Assembly (NCBI GenBank): GCA_947478785.1
Contig: CANJXI010000044.1
Location: 1 to 33,206, forward strand
Source: Caulobacteraceae bacterium
GTDB taxonomy: Bacteria > Pseudomonadota > Alphaproteobacteria > Caulobacterales > Caulobacteraceae
DNA: 33,206 bases
Direction of reading: 5' to 3'
In this document: positions 7,263 through 15,801 of the stretch, piece after piece
Position numbering within the stretch: position 1 is the first letter of the stretch
Layout of the letters: the number at the start of each line of letters is the position of its first letter
The notes under the pieces: model-generated
What the model saw: the letters and a program-made list of their open reading frames with translations, nothing else
Told to the model about the DNA's origin: nothing
The model's database searches: none
Program-made: the position numbers and the translations under genes

Positions 7263-8540
7263 CTATCTAAGGAGGACGGGAATGGCGGACATGCCGCGCT
7301 GTTCGAGCCCGCCGGTGAGCTCGGGGGCGGGTGCGTCGGGATCGAGGCGGATGTCGGGGAAGCGTTCCATAAGCCCGTCGATCGCCACGATCATCGTCTG
7401 GCGGGCGACGTGCTGGCCCAGGCACAGGTGGGGGCCGTAGCCGAAGCCCAGGTGGGTCTGGCGGGGGCGGAAGATGTCGAAGTCGTCGGGGTTGTCCCAG
7501 CGGGAGGGATCGCGGTTGCCGGCGCCCAGGCAGACGTCCATCCGCGAGCCGGCCGGGATCCGCACGCCCTCAAGCTCGGTCTCCTCCAGCACCAGGCGCG
7601 GGAAGACGGGGCCGGTGATGTTCCAGCGGGCGGCTTCCTCGACGGCGTCGGCGATGCGGGGGCGCTCATTGCGGCAGGCCTCCCAGACGCCCGGGTGGCT
7701 CAGCATGGCGTGGATGGTGATGCCGAGCTGGCGCCAGGTGGTGCCGCCGCCGGCCAGCAGCAGGTGGCGGCAGAAGCCCAGGACCTCGTCGTCGGCCAGC
7801 TTGCGGACCGCGCCGGTCTCGGTCTCGAAATCGGCGGCGATCAGTCCGGAGATGACGTCCTCGCCGGGCGCCGCGCGGCGGGCGGTGATAACCTCGCGCA
7901 GCATGCGCAGCACCTCGGCCTGCGAATGCCGCTGGTCCTCGGGCGCCGCCCGGTGGTTGCCCAGCGACTTCAGGAGATGCTGGCGGAAGGTGAGCGCGTC
8001 GTCGCCGCGCAAGCCCACGGCGCGGGTGACCACCTGCAGGGGTAGCGGGGCGCAGAGGTCGAGGTTGAGGTCGGCGCGCTCGCCGCCCTCGATGCGGTCG
8101 AGGAGCGCGGCCACCGTGGCGTCGATCCAGTTGGGCCGCCACCAGGTCATGGCCTTCGGCTTGATGAACATCGGCTGGGCGGTGGCGCGGAACCGCCGGT
8201 GGTCGTCGCCGATCTTGTTGAGGATGATCGTGCCCATGCCGCGCACGCCGGGCATCTCGTTGTAGGCGAAGGAGGTGAAGGTCTCGTTCTCGCGCAGCGC
8301 CCGCTCGCAGGCGCGGAACGACAGCGCGGTGTAGGTGTCGCGCTGGACCTCGTAGGGCGAACGGGCCTCCATGCCCAGCAGGTCGCGCAGGGCGCCCTTG
8401 AGCACCGGGCCGCGTTCGCGCAGCGCGTTCAGCCGTTCGTTGATGTCGAACGCCGCCGCGTTGCCCATGCTCGCGGCTTCGTTGCGGACGTCGTAGAGTT
8501 CCTGAAGGGCGGAGGCCTCGGCCGCGGGCGGATTGTCCAA
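7263..8540 (-). CDS. Cytochrome P450 (bacterial, soluble) with atypical I-helix
   Basis: This 425-residue soluble P450 has the heme-binding loop FGYGPHLCLG with the proximal Cys at about residue 373. The K-helix ExxR lies in 'EEAARW' and the C-helix region reads 'DDHRRFRATAQPMF'. The I-helix reads LLLAGGGTTWRQ: the usual acid of the A-G-x-(D/E)-T pair is Gly while the Thr is kept, which could alter proton delivery. The start is taken as TTG 8540, with GGGAG eight bases upstream; TTG 8555 would overlap that ribosome-binding sequence. It needs a separate ferredoxin and reductase, which are not encoded nearby. It is followed directly by the SDR and preceded by the 99-residue protein in the same operon. 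Confidence 0.9.
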   Translation of the reverse strand: MDNPPAAEASALQELYDVRNEAASMGNAAAFDINERLNALRERGPVLKGALRDLLGMEARSPYEVQRDTYTALSFRACERALRENETFTSFAYNEMPGVRGMGTIILNKIGDDHRRFRATAQPMFIKPKAMTWWRPNWIDATVAALLDRIEGGERADLNLDLCAPLPLQVVTRAVGLRGDDALTFRQHLLKSLGNHRAAPEDQRHSQAEVLRMLREVITARRAAPGEDVISGLIAADFETETGAVRKLADDEVLGFCRHLLLAGGGTTWRQLGITIHAMLSHPGVWEACRNERPRIADAVEEAARWNITGPVFPRLVLEETELEGVRIPAGSRMDVCLGAGNRDPSRWDNPDDFDIFRPRQTHLGFGYGPHLCLGQHVARQTMIVAIDGLMERFPDIRLDPDAPAPELTGGLEQRGMSAIPVLLR

Positions 8541-8620
8541 GCGTCGTTCTCCCAAGGGCCGAACCGGCCGGCCTTTCGAGACCGGTCCGTCTATCGCGTA
8601 CTATGTCGGGGCCGGCGAGC

Positions 8621-8920
8621 TCAGTCCATCTGGACGGCGAGGATCGAGGCCGAGACCGACGAGTCGAACGGCGGGTTGATCGGCTGCAGCCTTGTGTTCA
8701 TGTCGCGCAGGAAGGCGTCGATGTCGTCGGTCTCGATCTCGTAGGCCGCCATGTAGGGCTGGTCGACGCCCTTCAGCCCGATGACCTTGAAGCGGCGGGT
8801 CGATTGGACGTGCGGAATGCCCGCGATCTTCACGACCTGATTGTCGTACCAGCGATTGTATTCGGCCTCGTCGACGTCCGGCTTCGGCCCGTTCAACGCG
8901 AGCAACAAGTATTTCGGCAT
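8621..8920 (-). CDS. Small dimeric alpha/beta-barrel (EthD/DUF4286-like) protein
   Basis: The 99-residue protein has the strand-helix pattern of ferredoxin-like dimeric alpha/beta-barrel proteins. An N-terminal strand 'MPKYLLLALNGP' is followed by 'DEAEYNRWYDNQVVKIAGIPHVQSTRRFKV', the 'YNRWYDxxH'-like signature with Asn-Gln in place of the His, then 'YMAAYEIETDDIDAFLRDM'. EthD-like relatives are needed for some P450 degradation systems (EthB/EthD in ether degradation), and it is the first gene of an operon with a P450. ATG 8920 is preceded by GGAAGCAGGG. Assignment to one named family is uncertain; the fold call is firmer. Confidence 0.7.
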   Translation of the reverse strand: MPKYLLLALNGPKPDVDEAEYNRWYDNQVVKIAGIPHVQSTRRFKVIGLKGVDQPYMAAYEIETDDIDAFLRDMNTRLQPINPPFDSSVSASILAVQMD

Positions 8921-9024
8921 CCCTGCTTCCAACCCCGGATTCTGATGACGCGCGACCGCCAGCCATTGTGACCGGCGAGGTCGGACAGGCTCGGGCCAGC
9001 CGGCGAACCCGTCAACCCGCTTGC

Positions 9025-9039
9025 GGAGGCCCCGCCTCC
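9025..9039. promoter_or_regulatory. Dyad GGAGGC-CCC-GCCTCC in the divergent promoter region
   Basis: The 162-base divergent region (8921-9082) between the P450 operon and the hydantoinase genes contains a perfect 6-bp inverted repeat with a 3-base centre. TATCTT (9049-9054), a possible -10 for the rightward genes, lies ten bases downstream. It could be an operator. It is GC-rich and short, so chance is not excluded. Confidence 0.25.
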
Positions 9040-9082
9040 ACCGGCAAGTATCTTTCCAACAAGCAAGAGTCGGGATGGGAAC

Positions 9083-10831
9083 ATGACCGAAGGGCCTGAG
9101 CTGTTCGATGCGCTGTCCTGCGAAGTGGCGCAGCACCGGCTGACCATGCTGGCGGAAGAGGGCGGCCTACGGGCCGCGCGCTCCGCCGGCTCGGCCTTCG
9201 TGAGCGGCAATTCGAGCGTCGCCAGCGCGATCTTCAACCGCGAGGGGCTGATGATCGCCCAGACCCGGACGGGCTTGCAGCACGTCTCGGCGCTGCGTTC
9301 GATGATGCCTGAGATCCTGCGCGACTACCCGGTCTCCGGGATGCGGGACGGTGACGTCTTCCTGTGCAACGACCAGTTCCGGGGGGGCATCCATCCGACG
9401 GACCTTGGCAGCTTCCGGCCGATCTTCTGGCGCGGGGAGGTGGCCTTTTTCTCGGCCATCCTGATGATCGTCGCCGACATGGGCGGCATATCGTCCGGCG
9501 GCCTGCCGGCGACGGCGACGGAGGTGTTCCAGGAAGGCCTGGTCGTGCCGCCGGTCCGGCTCTACGACGCGGGCGTCCTCAATCCGAGCGTGATGGCGCT
9601 GCTGCTCGGCAATAGCCGGGTGCCCGACAAGCTGCGCACCGACGTGGACGCGCTGGTGGGCGCGGGAGCCATCGTCGGCCAGCGGCTGATCGAGATGGTC
9701 GACCGCTATGGGCTGGGTGAGCTCAGCGCGATCATCGCGCGCCTTTTCGACCACACCGAGGCGATCGTGCGCAGCGGCCTGGCCGCGATCCCGGATGGCG
9801 AATATGTCGGCTCATACCTGGCGGAGGACGACGGCGTCGGGCCCGCGCCGTCCTACGAGGTGCGCGTCCGCATAGCGATCCAGGGCAGCGACTGCACCGT
9901 CGATTTCACCGGCAGCAGCGTCCAGGCGCCGGGGGCGATCAATTCGTCGATCTCACAGTCGCTGTCCTGCGTGACCTTCGCGCTGCGCTGCTACCTGTCG
10001 GCAGAGATCGAGATGAACGAGGGATTCTATCGGGCGTTCACGACGGTCTTCCCGCTGGGGAGCGTGGTCAATCCGGTGTTCCCGGCCGCCTGCAACCTGC
10101 GCTTTTCGATCGGCCAGGCCATGGTGGACGCCATCCACGGGGCGCTGCGACCGATCTTCCCCAACCGCTCCGTCGCCCCGTCCAGTTCGATCGGCAGTAT
10201 CAACGTCAACGGCGCGACGCCCGGCCTGGAGACCCAGTGGGCCATGCTGGACGTGCTGTTCGGCCCGAGCGGCGGGCGCCCGGGCGCCGACGCCAACGAC
10301 GGCCTGCCGTTCCAGATGATCGGCGGGTCCAGCTACATGACCATCGAGGCCTATGAATCGCTGTTCCCGATCATCTACGAGAAATTCGGCCTGCTACCGG
10401 ATTCCTCGGGGCCCGGAGAGTGGCGTGGCGGCGCCGGCGTCCAGAAGCAGATGCGCTTCCTCGAGGACGCCGTCGTCACCCTGCGGGCGGTCGACCGGAC
10501 CAAGCTGCATCCCCTGGGCGCCGAAGGCGGCGATCCGGGCCGCGGCGGAGGCTGGGTCCACAATCCAGGCCAGCCGGACGAAAAGCGGCTGCCGCCGAAG
10601 CTGACCAACTATTCGGTGAAGGCCGGCGACGTGATGAACGGCAGCATGTCGGGCGGCGGGGGCTATGGCCCGCCGCTCCGCCGCGACCCGGAGCGGGTGG
10701 CCAGCGACGTGCGCGCCGGATTCGTCACGCCGGCGGGCGCGGCGGCGGACTACGGCGTCGTGGTTTCGCCGGCGGGCGCGGTCGATCTGGCGGCAACCCA
10801 GGAACTGAGGTCGAAGCGCCATGACGCTTGA
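9083..10831 (+). CDS. Hydantoinase B/oxoprolinase family protein (HyuB-like subunit)
   Basis: The 582-residue protein belongs to the HyuB half of ATP-dependent N-methylhydantoinase/5-oxoprolinase. These enzymes, related to acetone carboxylase, hydrolyse cyclic amides using ATP together with the A subunit. Signature segments are 'HVSALRSMMPEIL', 'FLCNDQFRGGIHPTDLGSF', 'VDFTGSSVQAPGAINS' and the Gly-rich C-terminal 'GSMSGGGGYGPPLRRDPERVASDV'. The length is typical of HyuB. ATG 9083 is preceded by GGGA and follows the divergent promoter region. Its stop overlaps the A-subunit start by 11 bases, so the two are translationally coupled. The real substrate could be a hydantoin, an oxoproline-like lactam or another cyclic intermediate. 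Confidence 0.9.
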   Translation: MTEGPELFDALSCEVAQHRLTMLAEEGGLRAARSAGSAFVSGNSSVASAIFNREGLMIAQTRTGLQHVSALRSMMPEILRDYPVSGMRDGDVFLCNDQFRGGIHPTDLGSFRPIFWRGEVAFFSAILMIVADMGGISSGGLPATATEVFQEGLVVPPVRLYDAGVLNPSVMALLLGNSRVPDKLRTDVDALVGAGAIVGQRLIEMVDRYGLGELSAIIARLFDHTEAIVRSGLAAIPDGEYVGSYLAEDDGVGPAPSYEVRVRIAIQGSDCTVDFTGSSVQAPGAINSSISQSLSCVTFALRCYLSAEIEMNEGFYRAFTTVFPLGSVVNPVFPAACNLRFSIGQAMVDAIHGALRPIFPNRSVAPSSSIGSINVNGATPGLETQWAMLDVLFGPSGGRPGADANDGLPFQMIGGSSYMTIEAYESLFPIIYEKFGLLPDSSGPGEWRGGAGVQKQMRFLEDAVVTLRAVDRTKLHPLGAEGGDPGRGGGWVHNPGQPDEKRLPPKLTNYSVKAGDVMNGSMSGGGGYGPPLRRDPERVASDVRAGFVTPAGAAADYGVVVSPAGAVDLAATQELRSKRHDA

Positions 10832-12911
10832 GGATAATCGCAACATCATCGTCGGCGTCGATATCGGCGGGACCTTCACCGACCTGGTGATCGGCGAGGA
10901 GAACGGCGAGACCGTGCATCGGGTGAAGACGCTGACCACCCAGGACGATCCAGTCGTGGGCGTGATGACGGCGCTCGATGAGGGCTTGGCGCTGGCGCGG
11001 GCAGGCGCCGCGCAGGTGAAGCGCTTCGTTCACGCCACGACCCTGACCACCAACCTGGTGCTGGAGCGCAAGGGTTCGCGGACAGCCTATGTGGCGACCG
11101 CCGGGTTCGGCGACCTGTTCACCATCGGCAAGCGGATCCCGCCGGCCGACTCGGCCTTCGACCTGCTGCACGTGCGTAACCCGCCCTTCGTCACCCGCGA
11201 CATGGTGTTCGAACTGCCCGAGCGGATGATGGCCAACGGCAAGGCGCTGAAGCCACTCACGCCGGAAGCGGCCCACGCGGTCGCTGCCCGGATCGCCGAG
11301 CATCGCCCCGAGGCGATCGCCGTCTGCCTGCTGCATTCCTATGCCAACGGCGAGCATGAGCAGGCCTTCGGCGAGGTGCTGCGGCAATACCTGCCAGACG
11401 TATATATCGCGCTCTCCTCCAAGGTCTGGCCGGAGATGCAGGAATACGAGCGCGGCGCCACGACGCTGATTTCGGCCTATATCGGGCCGACGCTGGCGGG
11501 CTATGTGCGGAAGCTGGAGGCCAGGCTATCCAGCGCCGGCATCGGCTGTCCGCTGCAGATCATGCAGTCCAGCGGCGGGATCATGGCGGCGTCCGACGCC
11601 GCCGCGCGGGCCGCCTACACGCTGGAGTCCGGGCCGGCGGCGGGGGTCATCGCCTCGGCCAGGCTGGGCGAGCAGTGCGGCTACCCGAACCTCATCTCGT
11701 TCGACATGGGCGGTACGACCGCCAAGGCAGGGCTGGTCGAGGGCGGCCAGCCCAGGATCACCCACGACTTCCGGGTGGGCTCCGACGCAAGCGCGCAGGG
11801 CCGCGGCAGCGGCGAGCCGATCCGCCTGCCGATCATCGACCTGGCGGAAGTGGGCGCCGGCGGCGGCAGCATCGCCAGCCTCGACGTCGGCGGTTTCCTG
11901 CGCGTGGGGCCGGAAAGCGCCGGCGCGAGCCCGGGCCCGGCCTGCTACGGCCTGGGCGGCGACCACCCGACGGTGACCGACGCCAACCTGGTCCTGGGCT
12001 ACCTGGACCCGACGTTCTTCCTGGGCGGGCGCATGAAGCTGGACATGGACCGCGCCAGGGCCGCGATCTACGCCCACGTCGCCCAGCCGTTGAGCGTCGA
12101 CGACGTGGAGGCGGCCTGGCGTATCCATGCGCTCGCCAACGCCTCGATGGGCGCCGCCGTGCGGATGGTCACGGTCCACCGCGGGGTCGATCCGCGCAAC
12201 GCGGTCCTGGTGGCCTTCGGCGGCGCGGGGCCGCTGCACGCCATCCGGGTGGCCGAGGAGTTCGGGATCCCGACCATCCTCGTCCCGCCGCTGCCGGGGG
12301 TCAGGTCGGCCTTCGGCCTGCTACAGTCGGACGTCAGCTACGACTTCATCAAGACCGCCCGGACGCCCACCGAGAACCCTGACCTGGATGTGCTGAACGA
12401 CGCGTTCGCCTCCCTGGAGCAGCGGGCCGCGACCGAGGCGACATCCGAGAAGCTGCAGCTGCAACGCTCCCTGGAAATCCGCTTCACCCACCAGTCGCTG
12501 CGCCTGCGCATCAAGGTGCCCAGCGGCACGATCACCGCGCAGATGGTCAACGACGCGGAGGCCCAGTTCCGGCTCGAATACTTCCGGATGTGCGCTATCA
12601 ATTCGAGCGACTCCTGCCAGATCATGAACTGCTGGGTGGAGGCGGTGGCGGTCGTCGCCAAGCCTTCGCTCTCCCAGACGGACGCGGGCGACTGCAAGCC
12701 CGCGCGGGCGCTGAAGGGGACGCGGCGGGCCTATTTCCGGGAGACGCGGGGCTATACGGCCACCGACGTCTACGACCGCGCCGGCCTCCTGCCGGGCGAC
12801 GAACTCTCGGGCCCGGCGCTGATCGAGGAGCTTGAATCGACGACGGTCCTGCCGCCCGGATACGCCCTGCGGGTGGACGAGCACCTGAACCTGCTGATCA
12901 CCCAGGCCTGA
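10821..12911 (+). CDS. Hydantoinase A/oxoprolinase family protein (HyuA-like ATPase subunit)
   Basis: This 696-residue partner of the preceding gene carries the ASKHA-type nucleotide-binding motifs of the family: DIGGTFTDLVI (residues 14-24), 'HATTLTTNLVLERKG', 'MQSSGGIM', 'LESGPAAGV' and 'SFDMGGTTAKAGL'. The Gly-rich 'EVGAGGGSIASLD' and 'FGGAGPLHA' follow. Subunit A activates the cyclic amide carbonyl by phosphorylation and subunit B completes hydrolysis. The ATG lies inside the end of the B gene, an 11-base overlap. Gene order B then A is less common than A then B. No transporter or racemase sits next to the pair, which weakens a simple hydantoin-salvage role and fits use inside a larger catabolic route. 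Confidence 0.92.
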   Translation: MTLEDNRNIIVGVDIGGTFTDLVIGEENGETVHRVKTLTTQDDPVVGVMTALDEGLALARAGAAQVKRFVHATTLTTNLVLERKGSRTAYVATAGFGDLFTIGKRIPPADSAFDLLHVRNPPFVTRDMVFELPERMMANGKALKPLTPEAAHAVAARIAEHRPEAIAVCLLHSYANGEHEQAFGEVLRQYLPDVYIALSSKVWPEMQEYERGATTLISAYIGPTLAGYVRKLEARLSSAGIGCPLQIMQSSGGIMAASDAAARAAYTLESGPAAGVIASARLGEQCGYPNLISFDMGGTTAKAGLVEGGQPRITHDFRVGSDASAQGRGSGEPIRLPIIDLAEVGAGGGSIASLDVGGFLRVGPESAGASPGPACYGLGGDHPTVTDANLVLGYLDPTFFLGGRMKLDMDRARAAIYAHVAQPLSVDDVEAAWRIHALANASMGAAVRMVTVHRGVDPRNAVLVAFGGAGPLHAIRVAEEFGIPTILVPPLPGVRSAFGLLQSDVSYDFIKTARTPTENPDLDVLNDAFASLEQRAATEATSEKLQLQRSLEIRFTHQSLRLRIKVPSGTITAQMVNDAEAQFRLEYFRMCAINSSDSCQIMNCWVEAVAVVAKPSLSQTDAGDCKPARALKGTRRAYFRETRGYTATDVYDRAGLLPGDELSGPALIEELESTTVLPPGYALRVDEHLNLLITQA

Positions 12912-12967
12912 TTGGCGCGCGGCCGCGGCGCGAGCCGGAGGCTGGCCAAGCCAGGCGGCCGCCCCAC

Positions 12968-13011
12968 ACCTCCCATCCGGGAGGTTTAGCGGGTGTAATA
13001 TGGTCGTATTA
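12968..13011 (+). promoter_or_regulatory. Palindromic operator and promoter region of the LuxR-type gene
   Basis: ACCTCCC-ATCC-GGGAGGT (12968-12985) is a perfect 7-bp dyad. Its core CTCCCATCCGGGAG (12970-12983) recurs exactly, in reverse orientation, at 24000-24013. Eleven bases after GGGAGG comes TAATAT (12996-13001), a good -10, placing the dyad over the -35 position. TAATA-N6-TATTA (12996-13011) forms a second dyad over the -10. This suggests control of the regulator gene at 13072 by a dimeric DNA-binding protein, possibly itself. The first dyad plus TTT could also serve as a weak terminator for the hydantoinase genes. Confidence 0.45.
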
Positions 13012-13071
13012 GCGGGGTGCGATCGCAGGGAGCGAAGACTTCCGTCCGACGCGCGGGCAGGACGAACGCAA

Positions 13072-14199
13072 ATGGCGCAGGCGGAATTCGACGACGTCAT
13101 CACCGCCCTGCACGGGGGCGTCTTCGAGGAGCCGTACTGGTCGAGCTTCCTGGACAGGCTGCGGCAGGCCACGCAGGCCGATTACGTCAGCCTGGTGCTG
13201 CGCCGGTCGGACGCCGGCTTCAAGGATGTTTGCCTGCTGAATTCCGGCTCGAATTCGGCCAGCATCGACCTGGAAACCATGACCTCGCCAAACATGGACC
13301 TGGCGTCCCTGGAGGACCTGCTGGCCCGGGCGAACCTACCCTACCGGAACGTCGCCCCGGGCAAGCCCTACACGCTGGCCGAGATGATCCGCCCGGAGCA
13401 TCCGCTGCACGCCGAATATGTCGCCTACCTGCGCGAGCGGTCGATCGACTATGCCCTGGGCATCCGCGTGGCGGAGATCGAGGGCGGTAACGGCTGGATC
13501 ACGGTCGGCCGTTCGGGGCGCGACTTCCCGCCGTTCGTGGGCGACCTGCTCACGCGCCTCTTCCCGCATCTCTGCATCGCGGTGCGCACCCTGGCGACCC
13601 TGGAGCGAGAGCGCATGCGCGCCGACATCGCCGCCGTCGCCATGCAGCGCCTGAACTTCGGCTGGCTGACGTTCGACGCACGGGGCCGGGTGATCGACAT
13701 GGACACCGGGGCCGAGCGCCTCTTCCGAAACACCCCCCGGCTGAACGGCGTGGCGCGCGGACAGACGTTCCCGCTGAGCGGCCCGGGCAAGACCGCGCTA
13801 CTCGAGAACATCGCGGCCTTCGCCGACAATCCCGACCTGCGGCCACGCGCCCTCCACCTGATCGACGACCCGTGGCTCGACATGCTGACCGCGCCCGTCG
13901 GATTCCGCGCGATCTCCCATGGCGTCACGCCGGTCGCGGTGGGCTATGTGCACGGCGTGGGAGCGGCGAGCGCCGACCGGTGCAAGCACCTGATGAGCCT
14001 GTTCTCGCTGACCCAGAGCGAGGCGCGCCTGGCCCTCGCCATGACCCAGGGCAAGAGCATCGCGGAGGCGGCCGAGGAACTGAACCTGACCTCCGAGACC
14101 GCGCGGAACTACAGCAAGAAGATCTACGCGAAGACCGACACCCGCGGCCAGGTGGACCTGGTCCGCCTTATGCTGGCCAGCGTCATATCCCTGACCTGA
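13072..14199 (+). CDS. LuxR-family (GerE-type HTH) transcriptional regulator
   Basis: The 375-residue protein has a long N-terminal sensory part and a C-terminal four-helix GerE HTH over roughly the last 60 residues. The HTH reads 'LTQSEARLALAMTQGKSIAEAAEEL' then 'NLTSETARNYSKKIYAKTDTRGQ', with the recognition helix around 'TSETARNYSKKIY'. The middle contains a PAS-like stretch ('LNFGWLTFDARGRVIDMDTGAERLF'). No acyl-homoserine-lactone domain or phospho-acceptor domain is apparent, so it likely senses a catabolic ligand. ATG 13072 is preferred because the conserved-looking helix begins immediately; ATG 13000 falls inside the presumed promoter. It lies upstream of the DUF1214/sulfotransferase genes on the same strand and is a candidate regulator for them and for receptor 2/P450-2. 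Confidence 0.85.
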   Translation: MAQAEFDDVITALHGGVFEEPYWSSFLDRLRQATQADYVSLVLRRSDAGFKDVCLLNSGSNSASIDLETMTSPNMDLASLEDLLARANLPYRNVAPGKPYTLAEMIRPEHPLHAEYVAYLRERSIDYALGIRVAEIEGGNGWITVGRSGRDFPPFVGDLLTRLFPHLCIAVRTLATLERERMRADIAAVAMQRLNFGWLTFDARGRVIDMDTGAERLFRNTPRLNGVARGQTFPLSGPGKTALLENIAAFADNPDLRPRALHLIDDPWLDMLTAPVGFRAISHGVTPVAVGYVHGVGAASADRCKHLMSLFSLTQSEARLALAMTQGKSIAEAAEELNLTSETARNYSKKIYAKTDTRGQVDLVRLMLASVISLT

Positions 14200-14206
14200 C
14201 GGGCGG

Positions 14207-14222
14207 CCTACCAAACGGGAGG
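14207..14222 (+). promoter_or_regulatory. Degenerate copy of the CCTCCC-N4-GGGAGG dyad before the DUF1214 genes
   Basis: CCTACCAAACGGGAGG lies just after the LuxR-gene stop and 152 bases before the first DUF1214 start. It keeps both half-sites of the dyad at 12969-12984 with a single mismatch in the left arm, and is followed by TT as there. It may be a weaker site of the same regulator. The 14223-14373 stretch otherwise shows no gene; CGATACATT (14241-14249) may be part of a promoter. Confidence 0.3.
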
Positions 14223-14373
14223 TTCGCGGGGCAGGGCGCGCGATACATTCGGAGTGTTGTCGACGCGTTCGACGCTGGACCATCCTCGCCGTAGCGGGGC
14301 CAATGAGCGCCAGGCAGGCGCCGACGTGATGCGATCACGGCCGATACAGGCCAACGACGCGGGGGGAGCGCGG

Positions 14374-15801
14374 ATGAAGCGGCAAGACGAGCGAACGCCG
14401 ACGCCATTTCGAGCGGCTGCCGTGCGTAACGGGCGGTCGGGCGGAGGTTGGACCGCAGCCCTGGCGGCGCTGGCCCTGCTGTGCCTGCCGGTCTCGCCGC
14501 ACGCGGCGCCGGCCGCCGGGAAGGCGCGGGCGGGGTCGATCCTCGGAACGCCCGAGCAGATCGCCAGGGACCGGCTGGCGGTGCGGCTGCTGGCGAGCGC
14601 GCCGGTGCAACGGGAGCTCCGGAACCTGGAGGCGTTCTACGGGCGCGATCCCATCGCCGACATGCCCGACGCGCGGGGGAGCCTGAAGGCCGCCGCCGCC
14701 GCCGCCGCCATGGCCAACGCGGTCGGGGCGGTGAACCAGGATCCCGACAGGCCGGCCGCCTATTGGTCGATCACGGCGGAGCACCGGTGGGGCAGGCTGC
14801 GGGTTCCCCTGGCCGGCGCCGAGCGGGACAACCCGGACAATGTCTATCGGTCCATCCCGATCGACGGAGCCGCGCGCTACGAGATCCGCGGCCAGGTGAC
14901 CGCCCGCCCACCCGCGCAGGAGACCTTCGTCCTGCACGATGTCGCCTCGGGGGTCTCCAGGGACAGCAAGGTGCTGAACCACGAGGAGGAGCTTGGCTCG
15001 GTATCCCTGGATCAGCTGGCGCTGGCCCCCGACGGGTCCTTCACGGTCACCGTCGACAACTCGCCGGCGAACGGACGGCTCAACCATCTGCGGAGCCGTC
15101 CGGGCGACCATGACGGCTACATCCTCATCCGCGACACCCTGGCGGACTGGTCGAGCGAGAACCCGGTCCGGCTGAGCGTGCGGCGGGTGGCCGGGCCGCC
15201 GATCCGTCCCGCGCGGAGCGAGGCGCGGATGGCCAGGCTGGCGGCCGAGCGGCTGTCCACGATCGGGCCCTACTGGATCGCCTGGGAGCACAAGGTGTTC
15301 TTTGGCGCCCCGGCCAATACGCTGGCGGGGGACCGACCCCGCGTGTCCGGCTGGGGCTCGATCAACGGCGGTCACTTCAGGATCGCGGACGACGAGGCGC
15401 TGGTCGTGCGGGTGGACCGGCGGGGCGCGGCCTACCTGGGCTTCCAGCTCGTGGACCTGTGGGGGCAGGCCTCGCCCTATATCGACAGGAGCGGCAGCCG
15501 CACCCAGTTCCAGACCACCCCCAATGCGGACGGGACCTATACCTATGTGGTGTCGGTGCGCGATCCCGGCGTCCACAACTGGCTCGACCCGAACGGCCTG
15601 CACGCGGGCATCTTCGGCATCCGCTGGCAGAGGCTGCCGTCGGGCGTCTCCACCGCCGACGCCGTCCGCGAGATCAGGGTGGTCAAGCTCGGGGACCTGA
15701 AAGCCGCCCTGCCGGCCGAGACCGTCTGGGTCACGCCCGCGCAACGCAGGGCCGAGCTGAAGGCCCGCGCGGCCGACTACAACCGGAGGATCGTCAATTG
15801 A
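14374..15801 (+). CDS. Exported DUF1214-domain protein (first of a tandem pair)
   Basis: The 475-residue product starts with a basic n-region and a hydrophobic core 'WTAALAALALLCLPVSPHAAPA', so a signal peptide ending near residue 47 and a periplasmic location are likely. The C-terminal third matches the DUF1214 pattern: 'FRIADDEALVVRVD', 'YLGFQLVDLWGQ', 'DGTYTYVVSVRDPGVHNWLDPNG'. ATG 14374 has GGGGGGAG a few bases upstream; the more upstream in-frame ATG codons lack one. DUF1214/DUF1254 proteins are widespread and of unknown biochemical function. The next gene overlaps by four bases and encodes a related protein; the two C-terminal domains align (FxIADDEAL, NWLD), suggesting a duplicated, coupled pair. 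Confidence 0.8.
   Translation: MKRQDERTPTPFRAAAVRNGRSGGGWTAALAALALLCLPVSPHAAPAAGKARAGSILGTPEQIARDRLAVRLLASAPVQRELRNLEAFYGRDPIADMPDARGSLKAAAAAAAMANAVGAVNQDPDRPAAYWSITAEHRWGRLRVPLAGAERDNPDNVYRSIPIDGAARYEIRGQVTARPPAQETFVLHDVASGVSRDSKVLNHEEELGSVSLDQLALAPDGSFTVTVDNSPANGRLNHLRSRPGDHDGYILIRDTLADWSSENPVRLSVRRVAGPPIRPARSEARMARLAAERLSTIGPYWIAWEHKVFFGAPANTLAGDRPRVSGWGSINGGHFRIADDEALVVRVDRRGAAYLGFQLVDLWGQASPYIDRSGSRTQFQTTPNADGTYTYVVSVRDPGVHNWLDPNGLHAGIFGIRWQRLPSGVSTADAVREIRVVKLGDLKAALPAETVWVTPAQRRAELKARAADYNRRIVN

Noticed and set aside
12969..12987. CCTCCC hairpin followed by TTT as an intrinsic terminator for the hydantoinase genes
   Set aside because: The T-run is only three bases and the same core palindrome recurs in another promoter, so an operator is the better explanation.
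13000..13071. ATG 13000 as an earlier start of the LuxR-type regulator
   Set aside because: It overlaps the -10/dyad region, lacks a ribosome-binding sequence and adds an Arg-rich extension unlike the family N-terminus.
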